Source: an uncultured Candidatus Binatia bacterium
GTDB lineage: Bacteria > Desulfobacterota > Binatia > Bin18
Direction: 5' to 3'
DNA length: 64,000 nt
Assembly (NCBI GenBank): GCA_958296235.1
Contig: OY282457.1
Location: 2,111,684-2,175,683 of the forward strand
In this document: one piece after another, positions 53,687 through 61,792 of the stretch
How the letters are laid out: every line of letters begins with the position of its first letter
How positions within the stretch are numbered: the stretch's first letter is position 1
Notes under the pieces: model-generated
The model's database searches: none
What the model saw: the letters and a program-made list of their open reading frames with translations, nothing else
What the model was told of the DNA's origin: nothing
Made by a program: the position numbers and the translations under genes

Positions 53687-54328
53687 ATGAGCTACACAGT
53701 CAAAGAAATTTTTTATACCCTCCAAGGCGAAGGCGCTCACACCGGCCGGCCGGCAGTCTTCTGTCGTTTTGCCGGATGTAATTTATGGTCGGGGCTGGAG
53801 AAGGACCGGGCTACGGCGGTCTGTCAGTTCTGCGATACCGATTTCGTTGGGACGGACGGCTCTGGGGGCGGGCGTTTCGTATCCGCCCGCGACTTGGCCG
53901 GGGCTGTCGCTGTCACATGGCCGGCTCAGCGCGCTCCTCACAGTGTCCCGTTTGTCGTGTGTACAGGCGGCGAACCCTTGCTCCAGCTTGATGCCGCTCT
54001 TGTTGAGGCCCTGCACGCAGAAGGGTTTGAGATTGCTATTGAGACAAACGGAACGCTGCTTCCTCCACCGGGCATCGACTGGGTCTGTGTCAGCCCCAAG
54101 GCTGGCTCAGCGCTCGCCCTCAGACATGGCGGCGAACTGAAACTGGTTTTTCCCCAGTCCGGTGGGGAGCCGGAGCTTTTTGCTCACCTCGATTTTCAGG
54201 AGTTTTTCCTGCAACCAATGGATGGCCCTGAGCGGGAGCGCAATACCCAACTGGCGCTGCAGTACTGTCTTGCTCACCCGCGTTGGCGACTCAGCCTGCA
54301 AACGCATAAGCTGCTCGGGATTCCGTAG
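53687..54328 (+). CDS. queE: 7-carboxy-7-deazaguanine synthase
   Basis: A radical SAM enzyme, third step of queuosine/preQ0 synthesis. 213 residues; YTVKEIFYTLQGEGAHTGRPAVF is diagnostic. The iron-sulfur cysteines are in AGCNLW and VCQFCDTDF, spaced Cx14Cx2C rather than the canonical Cx3Cx2C, a variant known for some QueE proteins. TGGEP (VCTGGEPLLQLD) follows. The start sits directly behind a terminator hairpin with no Shine-Dalgarno; a TTG 21 bases upstream lies inside the hairpin. Confidence 0.9.
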   Translation: MSYTVKEIFYTLQGEGAHTGRPAVFCRFAGCNLWSGLEKDRATAVCQFCDTDFVGTDGSGGGRFVSARDLAGAVAVTWPAQRAPHSVPFVVCTGGEPLLQLDAALVEALHAEGFEIAIETNGTLLPPPGIDWVCVSPKAGSALALRHGGELKLVFPQSGGEPELFAHLDFQEFFLQPMDGPERERNTQLALQYCLAHPRWRLSLQTHKLLGIP

Positions 54329-54364
54329 TCCGGCAACGCCCATCAGGACGAGCGAGAAGACCTT

Positions 54365-55123
54365 GTGAGAGACGACCCCGGCCAACAAGAAAAGCTCCTG
54401 CGGCTTGCCGCACAGCAAGCCGCCCGACAGGGGAAAAGTGTCGCCCGGTATCTCCGAGAACTGCACACTGAAGTCTCACGCCAGGAACACGCCGCACTGC
54501 GCGGTGCGGAATCCCGGCAGCAGAAGTCCCGGGCGAAGTATGTGACGCTGACTCGTCGAGAGATTGAGCGGTTCTTTGCCCAGATCACAGACGAGCGCGA
54601 TCGGGCGCTGTTTGCCGCTATGTACGCTTTCGGACTGCGCGCCTCTGAGGTTGGCCTCTTGCTGCGCGAGCACATCGATTTTCACACTCGCCGCATTCAT
54701 ATCCCCCGCCTCAAGGGCGGCGTCGCCGGAGAGAAACCGCTGACCGCAGAGTATCTGCGTCTGCTCCGAGCGTATCTACACACGCGGAGTGACGCCCTGC
54801 CCTACCTCTTTCCGTCGCGGAACGCGCGTCCAGTCAGTCGCCAGCGTATTGATCGACTCTTCCGCCTGTACGCAGAGCACGCCAAGTTGCCGCCGTCGAA
54901 ACGCCACAGCCACTGTTTGCGCCATTCCGTTGCCGCCCATCTTCTGGAGGCCGGACATGCCCTGGAGGAAGTGCAGGCGCATTTGGGGCATAAATCCATT
55001 CACTCAACAGTCGTCTATACGAAAACCGCGCCAGCGCGCCGCCGCCCGCTCTCCGTACGCCTCCGACCGTCCAGAAGTACCCGGACGGTCATCCGAGTGA
55101 TAAAAAAGTCAGGGCCAGGCTAA
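54365..55123 (+). CDS. Short tyrosine recombinase
   Basis: 252 residues. The catalytic domain shows the full set: Arg in GLRASEVGLL, HCLRHS (His-x2-Arg), LGHKSIHST and the Tyr in VVYTK. The N-terminal part before the catalytic domain is only about 55 residues and basic/helical, too short for the usual SAM-like core-binding domain. It starts with GTG 37 bases after queE. No attachment sites or phage genes are nearby, so it may be a stand-alone invertase- or xer-like enzyme or a relic. Confidence 0.85.
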   Translation: MRDDPGQQEKLLRLAAQQAARQGKSVARYLRELHTEVSRQEHAALRGAESRQQKSRAKYVTLTRREIERFFAQITDERDRALFAAMYAFGLRASEVGLLLREHIDFHTRRIHIPRLKGGVAGEKPLTAEYLRLLRAYLHTRSDALPYLFPSRNARPVSRQRIDRLFRLYAEHAKLPPSKRHSHCLRHSVAAHLLEAGHALEEVQAHLGHKSIHSTVVYTKTAPARRRPLSVRLRPSRSTRTVIRVIKKSGPG

Positions 55124-55266
55124 ACCGTCCTCAGCGTGTCCGGGAGAGGATCGCGCGCCCGTATGAACGAGTCAAAATTTTTATTGTGACCTCTTGACTC
55201 ATGGCCGATCGTTCTTACCTTTGTCCTGTGTCAGACAGCAACCCAAACACACAGGAGGTAGAGACA

Positions 55267-55758
55267 ATGAGACGAGAACTGAGTGTATGGCGCGGACCGT
55301 TTGGAACGATGCGCCCCTGGCGGCCTGACCTGGAGTCTGTGGTCAACGATCTTTTTTCCTCCCGCGGCTGGCCAGCCGCGCGCCCTGGAATGCCCTCGGA
55401 AGCGTCGTTCAGGATTGACAGCTATGTGGACGACAACACGCTGCATATCAAAGCGGATTTGCCCGGCGTGGAGCCCAAGGATGTTGAGGTTGCGCTGGAC
55501 GGCAACCGCCTGACGGTCAAGGGCGAACGCAAAGCGGAGCACGCCGAGAAGGACGGGGACTACTTTCATCAAGAGCGTTCGTACGGCTCGTTTGCCCGGT
55601 CGTTTATGTTGCCGGAGGGCATTGAGGCGGAGAAGATCGAGGCAAGGGCCAAGAACGGTACGCTCGAAATCGTGGTCCCGTTCCCGGCAGAGGGCAAGCC
55701 GAAACGTATTCCGGTCGATGTGAAAACTGAAGTGGCGACCGATGTGGCCGCAGACTGA
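55267..55758 (+). CDS. Hsp20/alpha-crystallin small heat-shock protein
   Basis: 163 residues. The alpha-crystallin domain (about 50-150) begins FRIDSYVDDNTLHIKADLPG and carries LDGNRLTVKGERKAE and RSYGSFARSFMLPEG, ending with the NGTLEIVVPFPAE then PKRIPV segment for oligomerisation. It holds unfolding proteins. CAGGAGGTAGAG precedes the ATG. A strong terminator follows. No CIRCE operator is visible. Confidence 0.95.
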   Translation: MRRELSVWRGPFGTMRPWRPDLESVVNDLFSSRGWPAARPGMPSEASFRIDSYVDDNTLHIKADLPGVEPKDVEVALDGNRLTVKGERKAEHAEKDGDYFHQERSYGSFARSFMLPEGIEAEKIEARAKNGTLEIVVPFPAEGKPKRIPVDVKTEVATDVAAD

Positions 55759-55786
55759 TGGTCGCTCTCCCTTCTCCCCATGCGTT

Positions 55787-55815
55787 GGGGGCTCCTCTGA
55801 GGGCCCCCATTTTTT
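55787..55815 (+). terminator. Intrinsic terminator after hsp20
   Basis: GGGGGC (55787-55792) pairs with GCCCCC (55803-55808), followed by ATTTTTT (six Ts, 55810-55815). It lies between the convergent hsp20 and the 62-residue gene. Confidence 0.85.
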
Positions 55816-55842
55816 CAAACAGACATGTGAGCAACACGACGC

Positions 55843-56031
55843 CTAGCCGTGTTCTTCTAACCACTGGTTAAAGCCCTCCGGCGTATTGCCATACGGCAGG
55901 CCGGCCGCATAGTAATCCTCAAGCAGGCGCATATCGTTTTCTGAGAGCGTCAGAAAGCCCCGCTGCTTTTGCTCCTCCTTCTTCCACGCCCGGTCCAGCA
56001 TATCCCGGATTTCACGGTCACGATCGCTCAT
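55843..56031 (-). CDS. Small acidic protein of unknown function
   Basis: 62 residues, soluble, with many charged residues (RDREIRDMLDRAWKKEEQK) and a YYAAGLPYGNTPEGFNQWLEEHG ending. GAGGAGAAA precedes the ATG, and the frame is uninterrupted, so I take it as real. No family recognised. Confidence 0.6.
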   Translation of the reverse strand: MSDRDREIRDMLDRAWKKEEQKQRGFLTLSENDMRLLEDYYAAGLPYGNTPEGFNQWLEEHG

Positions 56032-56233
56032 TTTCTCCTCGCTTCGTGGGGACCCGGTACGCTCCCCTCTGCCCCGCCTCGTCTACCACTCTGATACCAC
56101 CGATACCACCATCGACACCAGAAATCACTTCTCGTACACTGCCTCTACAAAAATTTTCACGATTTCCTATGGTCCCTGAGCGGCGCGAACGAGGCGCTGC
56201 TACAGATACGGACGCTCACGGAGGGAGAGAGTC

Positions 56234-57607
56234 ATGGAACTGACCTCGTTTTCGGCGACGACGCTGGCTCGATTTATTCGGACAAATCTCGTTTCTTCAG
56301 TTGCCGTGGTGGATGCCCATCTGGCCCGCCTTGAAGCAGTCAATCCCAAGCTCAACGCTGTCGTACAGGTGCGCGCTGAGGCGGCACGACAACAGGCCCG
56401 GGCAGCCGACGCAGCCATCTCACGAGGCGCGAGCGTTGGCCCGCTGCACGGTGTCCCCATCACGCTCAAGGATTCATTGGACACCGCCGGCATGGTCAGT
56501 ACCTGGGGGACAATGGGACGAGCCGACTTTACGCCCGAACACGATGCCACCGTAGTGGCGCGTCTGCGTGCTGCGGGAGCCATCGTCCTGGGCAAAACAA
56601 ATACGCCGGAGTTTACCCTGGCGGGGATTACGAACAACGAGGTCTATGGCCGGACAAACAATCCGTATGATGTGGAGCGGTCGCCCGCAGGCAGCAGTGG
56701 GGGAGCCGGAGCGATTCTTGCCGCGGGCGGCTCGGCGCTCGACCTGGGGAGCGACACGGGCGGCAGCATTCGTATGCCGTCCCACTACTGCGGCATTGCC
56801 GGCCTCAAACCCACCTCGGGCCGAGTGCCCCGCACCGGGCACGCCATTTCCTTTGCGGTCGGCGCTCTGGATGCCTTTACCCAGATTGGCCCCATGGCGC
56901 GCCAGGTCGAAGACCTGAGTCTGACCTTGGCCATTATTGCTGGCCCGGATGGACACGACCCGGCGGTCGTGCCGGCTCCGCTGGGAGACCCCCAAGACGT
57001 GAGTGTGAGAGAGCTGCGAGTCGCCTTTTACACGGACAACGGGATCACCTCCCCGAGCCCGGCCACCGTCAGCACCGTCCAGACCGCGGCCAGCGTGCTG
57101 GCCGACCACGGGGCCACGGTCGCAGAAGAGCGGCCGCAGGGTGTGAGCGACGCCGAGCGGCTGTGGCGCAGCCTCTATCTGGCGGATGGAGGGGCCTGGA
57201 TACGGCAGCTCATCCATGCAGCCGGGACTGAGCGGCTGTCCTCCGCCTTGGAGTGGATGCAGGAGGCTCGGCCAATATCGCTCACGGAGTTCACACAGGA
57301 ACTGAGCCGCTGGAATGTCTACCGGAGTGAAATGCTGGCGTTTATGGAGCCCTACGATGTGCTGCTGTGCCCTGTCAGCGCAACACCCGCCACGCGCCAC
57401 GACGACCCTGACGGCCCGGATTTTACGTACACATTCGTCCACAATCTGACCGGCTGGCCAAGCGCGGTTGTGCGCTGTGGCACGTCTGCTGAAGGGTTGC
57501 CGATTGGTGTCCAAATCGTCGCTCGCCCCTGGCGTGAAGATGTCGCCCTGGCCGTCGCCCAGTATCTGGAGACAAATCTTGGCGGCTGGCAACGCCCAGC
57601 TCTATAA
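56234..57607 (+). CDS. Amidase signature family enzyme
   Basis: 457 residues. Catalytic triad Lys in PITLKDSLDTAG, then the Ser-cis-Ser residues in SSGGAGAILAAGG and DTGGSIRMPSHYCGIAGLKPTSG. The frame is GatA-like but without gatB/gatC neighbours, so a stand-alone amide hydrolase is likely. GGAGGGAGAGAG precedes the ATG. The 200-base gap upstream holds ACCACC-rich short repeats and no gene. Confidence 0.93.
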   Translation: MELTSFSATTLARFIRTNLVSSVAVVDAHLARLEAVNPKLNAVVQVRAEAARQQARAADAAISRGASVGPLHGVPITLKDSLDTAGMVSTWGTMGRADFTPEHDATVVARLRAAGAIVLGKTNTPEFTLAGITNNEVYGRTNNPYDVERSPAGSSGGAGAILAAGGSALDLGSDTGGSIRMPSHYCGIAGLKPTSGRVPRTGHAISFAVGALDAFTQIGPMARQVEDLSLTLAIIAGPDGHDPAVVPAPLGDPQDVSVRELRVAFYTDNGITSPSPATVSTVQTAASVLADHGATVAEERPQGVSDAERLWRSLYLADGGAWIRQLIHAAGTERLSSALEWMQEARPISLTEFTQELSRWNVYRSEMLAFMEPYDVLLCPVSATPATRHDDPDGPDFTYTFVHNLTGWPSAVVRCGTSAEGLPIGVQIVARPWREDVALAVAQYLETNLGGWQRPAL

Positions 57608-57627
57608 CGTCGGGTTTGGGCTTCTCC

Positions 57628-58977
57628 TCACTCTGGAGTCTCAGCACTTATCTCAAACACCAGCCGGCCGACCGCCTCCTGGGCTTGGACACGGGCTATA
57701 ATCTCAGGAGGAAGCCGGAGGGAGCGCTCCGCGGGAAATTTTTCTTCCTCCAGGGCAGGCCGTAAAAAAAAGAGTGCGGGGGAGGGCACCTGGGCTTGGG
57801 TCTTGATGGAAGTATCAAGATACCACTGTCGGCGCATAAAATCCGGGTTAAAGAACAGAGCGACTTCCTGAGGCTTCCAGGCTGTTACCCGGTGGCTGTC
57901 GTTCACAAAATATGTCATCAGGTCATCTGCAATATCCCAATACACGGTAAACAGCGATCCATAGCCCCGCTCCCCCAGAGCCGGATTAAAAAGCTCAGCG
58001 AGTCTGACCTCGATGTAGCTGAGATTCCCGTCGGGGCTGTATTTCTCGATCCGCAGAGGGAAAAAAGAATGTTCTTCCAGCCAAAACAAGAGGCGCGGCA
58101 CATAGTAATCGGGCAGCCATTCGGGGCGGGCCCGGGCCTCCACAACATAGCACGCTACCCCACCCTCTGCCGTATAATAGCGATAGCTGTCTCCCATGAG
58201 CTTGAGCTCAGCCGTCCGCCGCTCTTGAAACTGACCGGTCTGCCCATTCCGTAATATAATGGTGGGTCGCGTCTTGGGAAAGCGCACGGTGTGGTACAGG
58301 GTATCCAGACCCAGTATCCGCCAGGAAAACTCCCAGGCGTCACGCCCATACTGGTCGTCAGGCGTGAGCGCCATATTGGGTATCTTGCCCTGCCGCCGGC
58401 GGGGCACGTCGTGGCGAACCCGACGCTTGGCCTGTGCGTATCGGAACCGTTCTTCTTTCTTGATAAATTCTTTGCCCGTGCGATAGCGAATCCAGAGTCG
58501 TTGCGAACCTTCTGAAGCTGGGGGAGCAGTGCGCTGACTGAGCGACCGATAGATTTCTTCGCCAGGCTTGAGGGCGAGTTCCGCTTCCACACCGGCCACG
58601 CTTGAGTGATGGACCAAAAAATTGGTGGCACTGCCAGGGTTGAGAAGCGCGCCCTGGGTGGAAATCGACGCCCACGCCCTGACAAACACGGCCGACCAAC
58701 GCGGCCGGGAGGTGAACTCCATGAGCCGGTAGCCCATCTCCTCAGCCGTATAAGGCGGCGTAAAAGGATAAGGCTCGGCCGGCAGATACGGAACCTGGGA
58801 ATGGCGTGGAGCGTCAACTGCAAGGTCCAGCTTCTGTCGTTCCTGTGGTGAGAGGTCTGCCAGCGTTTTCCAGGTATGGTTCCGGGAGCTGTTCGTCTCT
58901 TCAGCCGCGGCAGGGGCAGCAGCCCCCAGAGTCAGGACAAGTGCCAAAAGGGGCCAGAAGGATATGCGCGGGATCAT
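57628..58977 (-). CDS. Exported DUF1329-like protein
   Basis: 449 residues with an N-terminal signal peptide (LALVLTLGAAAPAAAEE). The body has repeated aromatic/charged strands and RRVRHDVPRRRQGKIPNMALTPDDQYG, resembling DUF1329/LolA-like beta-structures found in the periplasm or outer membrane and often with lipid or sterol metabolism genes. No catalytic residues can be assigned. It is convergent with the amidase gene (20-base gap). Confidence 0.65.
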   Translation of the reverse strand: MIPRISFWPLLALVLTLGAAAPAAAEETNSSRNHTWKTLADLSPQERQKLDLAVDAPRHSQVPYLPAEPYPFTPPYTAEEMGYRLMEFTSRPRWSAVFVRAWASISTQGALLNPGSATNFLVHHSSVAGVEAELALKPGEEIYRSLSQRTAPPASEGSQRLWIRYRTGKEFIKKEERFRYAQAKRRVRHDVPRRRQGKIPNMALTPDDQYGRDAWEFSWRILGLDTLYHTVRFPKTRPTIILRNGQTGQFQERRTAELKLMGDSYRYYTAEGGVACYVVEARARPEWLPDYYVPRLLFWLEEHSFFPLRIEKYSPDGNLSYIEVRLAELFNPALGERGYGSLFTVYWDIADDLMTYFVNDSHRVTAWKPQEVALFFNPDFMRRQWYLDTSIKTQAQVPSPALFFLRPALEEEKFPAERSLRLPPEIIARVQAQEAVGRLVFEISAETPE

Positions 58978-59121
58978 GAGGCACAATTAAACATATCGCA
59001 CGAGAGTTTCCCAGCTTTTTATTGGAGCAAGCCGGCACTCGAAAAGGCGCTGAGGGTATGACCGGTCAGTCCGTACTCACCAATTCGGGCGGCAGCAATA
59101 GTTGTTGACGACCCGCTCAGC

Positions 59122-59925
59122 TCAGTGTCCGTGCTGGGCGACAAAGTCCTCCAGCACCTGGTTAAATTCGAGCGGCCGTTCAATCTCGTAGCAGTGGCCG
59201 ACCTCTTTGAGCACGCGGAGTTCGGCCCCAGGAATCCGCTCGGCCAGAAAACGGTTGGCCGCGACTGGGGTCGCCTGGTCTTCCTCTCCGACCAGGACCA
59301 GTGTGGGCTGGGTAATCTCCTGTAAGCGGTCCGAGATATCCCACTGCCACACACCGTTGGGGTCTTCCAGACAGGCCAGGGCCGCCCGGCGCGGAAAGCC
59401 GCCCTCGTTCAGGAAGTTACTCTTAATCATCTGGCAGACCTCGGGCCGCTCGGTCCGGGTCCTGGTTGAGAAGCAGCGGGCAACCAGGTTTTCCGCGGCT
59501 GCCTCGTAATCGTTCTGGAAGCTGGCAATCAGCTCGGCGGTATCCAGGGTCTGGTGCAGGTTGGTCGCACTGCTGATGATGACATTCCCGGCGACCAGGC
59601 GCGGATAGTCGAGACTCATCTGCATGGCCCGCATCCCGCCCATCGAGTTGCCGACCAGAATAGCGCGATCAATGCCCAGGGCGGCCAGGGCGGCGGCATC
59701 GTCTGCCGCCATGTCCTGAATGGAATAGCCGGTGAGCGGCTTGGAGGAGAGACCGTGTCCGCGCGCCTCAATGACGATGCAGTGGTATTTGTGGGCCAGG
59801 ACTGGAGCCTGATACGCCCACAGCCAGGCGTTGGCCGAAAAGCCGTGCAAAAAGACCAGGGGAAACCCCTGTCCATAGTGGTTATAGTGAACCCGAACTC
59901 CCTTTTCTCGTTCGATGTACGGCAT
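59122..59925 (-). CDS. Alpha/beta-fold hydrolase
   Basis: 267 residues. The oxyanion-hole sequence FLHGFSANAWLW, nucleophile elbow GNSMGG, acid in LVGEEDQATPV and His in EVGHCYEIERP form the hydrolase triad. Typical of meta-cleavage or carboxylesterase hydrolases; substrate unknown. TAAGGAGGGAG precedes the ATG. Confidence 0.92.
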   Translation of the reverse strand: MPYIEREKGVRVHYNHYGQGFPLVFLHGFSANAWLWAYQAPVLAHKYHCIVIEARGHGLSSKPLTGYSIQDMAADDAAALAALGIDRAILVGNSMGGMRAMQMSLDYPRLVAGNVIISSATNLHQTLDTAELIASFQNDYEAAAENLVARCFSTRTRTERPEVCQMIKSNFLNEGGFPRRAALACLEDPNGVWQWDISDRLQEITQPTLVLVGEEDQATPVAANRFLAERIPGAELRVLKEVGHCYEIERPLEFNQVLEDFVAQHGH

Positions 59926-60087
59926 AGACTCCCTCCTTAACGCAGACAGCCATAGCCCGCTTTTCTCGGGCCTGTCAAGCTGCGGGCTGTTCCAGCTTAT
60001 TATGATTTAGATGTGCGTTGGATAGCGCTTCGTTGAGTCGTGGGATACGGTAACAGAAAGCCTGTCAGTACTGGCGCGGAGAACGAA

Positions 60088-60699
60088 ATGGAAAAAGTTT
60101 TTATCTATTGGGACGACTCCAATATTTTCATCAGCGCCCAAGCAATCGCAGCAGAGCGTGAGGGCGAGGCTGCACGTCCGCGGGTGCGTATCCATTTCCG
60201 CAATCTGCTGGAATTGGCGCAGGCAGGGCGATCAATTCATCGCGCTGTTGCGGTCGGCTCCATTCCGCCGGAGTTGCGTCACGTGTGGGACCACCTGAAA
60301 AACGAAGGCGTCGCCGTTCACTTGCTGGAACGTGGTGCGCTGCATGGTCGTGAACAGGGCGTGGATCAAGAATTGCAGACCTATATGCTCCGTGACACCG
60401 TGGACTACAACGGCGACCCGGGCATTGCGGTCATCCTGACCGGAGACGGTGCCGGCTTCGCTGACGGCGTGGGCTTTCACGCTGACTTGGAGCGTATGCA
60501 CCGCAAGGGATGGCGCATAGAAGTGCTGTTGTGGCGGCACAGTTGCAACCGCCGGATGCGGGAGTGGGCAGAAGAGAACGACCAATTCATCGCGCTGGAC
60601 GATTTTTACGACAGTGTGACGTTTCTGGAATCACCCGCACCGGGCCAGCCGGTCGCCGCCCCACGCTATGCCGTGCCGCTGAATCTGGCGGAGCGTTAG
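60088..60699 (+). CDS. NYN-domain (PIN-like) nuclease
   Basis: 203 residues of the NYN/DUF88 (LabA-like) fold, related to PIN RNases. The first acidic cluster is VFIYWDDSNIF (D-x-SN) and the second is LTGDGAGFADGVGF, where relatives show an acidic residue in the GDxDF position. A basic strand (RIEVLLWRHSCNRRMREWA) follows. GGAGAACGAA precedes the ATG. It is convergent with the HEPN-CBS gene, 60 bases apart. Proteins of this type act on RNA; the target is unknown. Confidence 0.8.
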   Translation: MEKVFIYWDDSNIFISAQAIAAEREGEAARPRVRIHFRNLLELAQAGRSIHRAVAVGSIPPELRHVWDHLKNEGVAVHLLERGALHGREQGVDQELQTYMLRDTVDYNGDPGIAVILTGDGAGFADGVGFHADLERMHRKGWRIEVLLWRHSCNRRMREWAEENDQFIALDDFYDSVTFLESPAPGQPVAAPRYAVPLNLAER

Positions 60700-60759
60700 C
60701 GATTGCGAATGTAGGGAGATGTCAAGTTGCACCGTTTCTGTTGGATTCCAGCCTCATTT

Positions 60760-61587
60760 TTATAGAATATCGGCTGAGGTCAAAATTCCGACCAGTTCAT
60801 TTTCACGCTTGGGATCAACGACAAGGAGCGGTTTCGCACCGACGCACTTCAATATGTCATTGTCGTTGATTTTTTCTTCCGGGTATATAGTTTTTGCCAA
60901 CAGAACGCGGAGCCTGTCGTTCCCATTGTCTTCTTTGATGGCGTCTTCTATTCTAGCGGCGAGACGTTCTCGGCGCTCTTGTTCACTCGGAGTACCACGA
61001 AGAAGATATCCAGCGACCGAGTGTTCCGAAATCAGTTTCCATTTCTTCTCGTCCTTGAACCAAACGGGGAGATAAGAAAAGCCATGCTTCAACATTTGTT
61101 GACGCGCATAACTGACTGGGTGCCACGGCTTGGCTTCAATTACGTCTCGCACCATAAATTGACAAACCTTAGATAATTGAGACATGAGTGCATCCTCAAG
61201 TATGATTGCGAGGTTCACGGCATGATCGGTCAGTATCCGTGCGTAAGCACCTTGATGTACAGCAGCATTTCTTGCGCGTCGTAATTCCTCGTAGAGAACG
61301 ATGAATTTGGTGTGGTACGCCGGGTACTTGGATACGATCTTGTGTGACAGTGACGACAAACCGGCCACGCATTTCAACTTCTTCCGGTATTCTCCGAGGT
61401 CGTCTATACTGCCCGTCAGTTGTTGACCCATCAACTCAAGCGTATGAATGACAGCCATGAATCCCTCGGCGTCTGCCAGGGCAGCGTTTCGGGCCGAGCG
61501 TAGTTCGTTGAGATAGAATACTCCGGCGCCGTCTTCCCGAAATAGGCTTTCAATCGCAGAAGCGCAGTGTGGGTTCTTTTCAGACAT
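60760..61587 (-). CDS. HEPN-like domain fused to a CBS pair
   Basis: 275 residues. The N-terminal about 140 residues are helical and contain RNAAVH (Arg106-x4-His111), the Rx4-6H motif of HEPN RNases and nucleotide-binding domains. The C-terminal part has two CBS motifs (146-197, ending LISEHSVAGYL; 225-275, ending ELVGILTSADIL), which in other proteins bind adenosine nucleotides. This would couple a ligand signal to an RNase. No good Shine-Dalgarno; an in-frame TGA upstream fixes the ATG. HEPN assignment rests on one motif and is tentative. Confidence 0.6.
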   Translation of the reverse strand: MSEKNPHCASAIESLFREDGAGVFYLNELRSARNAALADAEGFMAVIHTLELMGQQLTGSIDDLGEYRKKLKCVAGLSSLSHKIVSKYPAYHTKFIVLYEELRRARNAAVHQGAYARILTDHAVNLAIILEDALMSQLSKVCQFMVRDVIEAKPWHPVSYARQQMLKHGFSYLPVWFKDEKKWKLISEHSVAGYLLRGTPSEQERRERLAARIEDAIKEDNGNDRLRVLLAKTIYPEEKINDNDILKCVGAKPLLVVDPKRENELVGILTSADIL

Positions 61588-61621
61588 AGCGTCAGCGTTT
61601 GCAGTCCTTCATCATGAGGAG

Positions 61622-61771
61622 TCACAACTCCACATCGTCCAGCGGTGGCAATGTTTCATCCACATACGGGAACGCATCGTCAATCGGATCCAGGGTGGCG
61701 AGCACGGCAAGCAGTCCGTCCTTGCCGGAAGGCTCGACGGTCGATTGGTCTTCGTCTTTTTTGCGGCTCAT
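61622..61771 (-). CDS. 49-residue acidic protein upstream of the HEPN-CBS gene
   Basis: It reads MSRKKDEDQSTVEPSGKDG at the start and ends DDAFPYVDETLPPLDDVEL. The ending resembles the toxin-binding tails of VapB/MazE-type antitoxins, without the usual N-terminal DNA-binding domain. It ends 34 bases before the HEPN-CBS start on the same strand, giving a small-then-large gene pair as in toxin-antitoxin operons. Too short to be certain. Confidence 0.5.
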   Translation of the reverse strand: MSRKKDEDQSTVEPSGKDGLLAVLATLDPIDDAFPYVDETLPPLDDVEL

Positions 61772-61792
61772 AGGCTTTCCCCGCTACTCAAC

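Noticed and set aside
55124-55266. Heat-shock promoter or CIRCE site upstream of hsp20
   Set aside because: A CTTGAC box is present near 55191 but no matching sigma-32 -10 or TTAGCACTC-N9-GAGTGCTAA operator was found.
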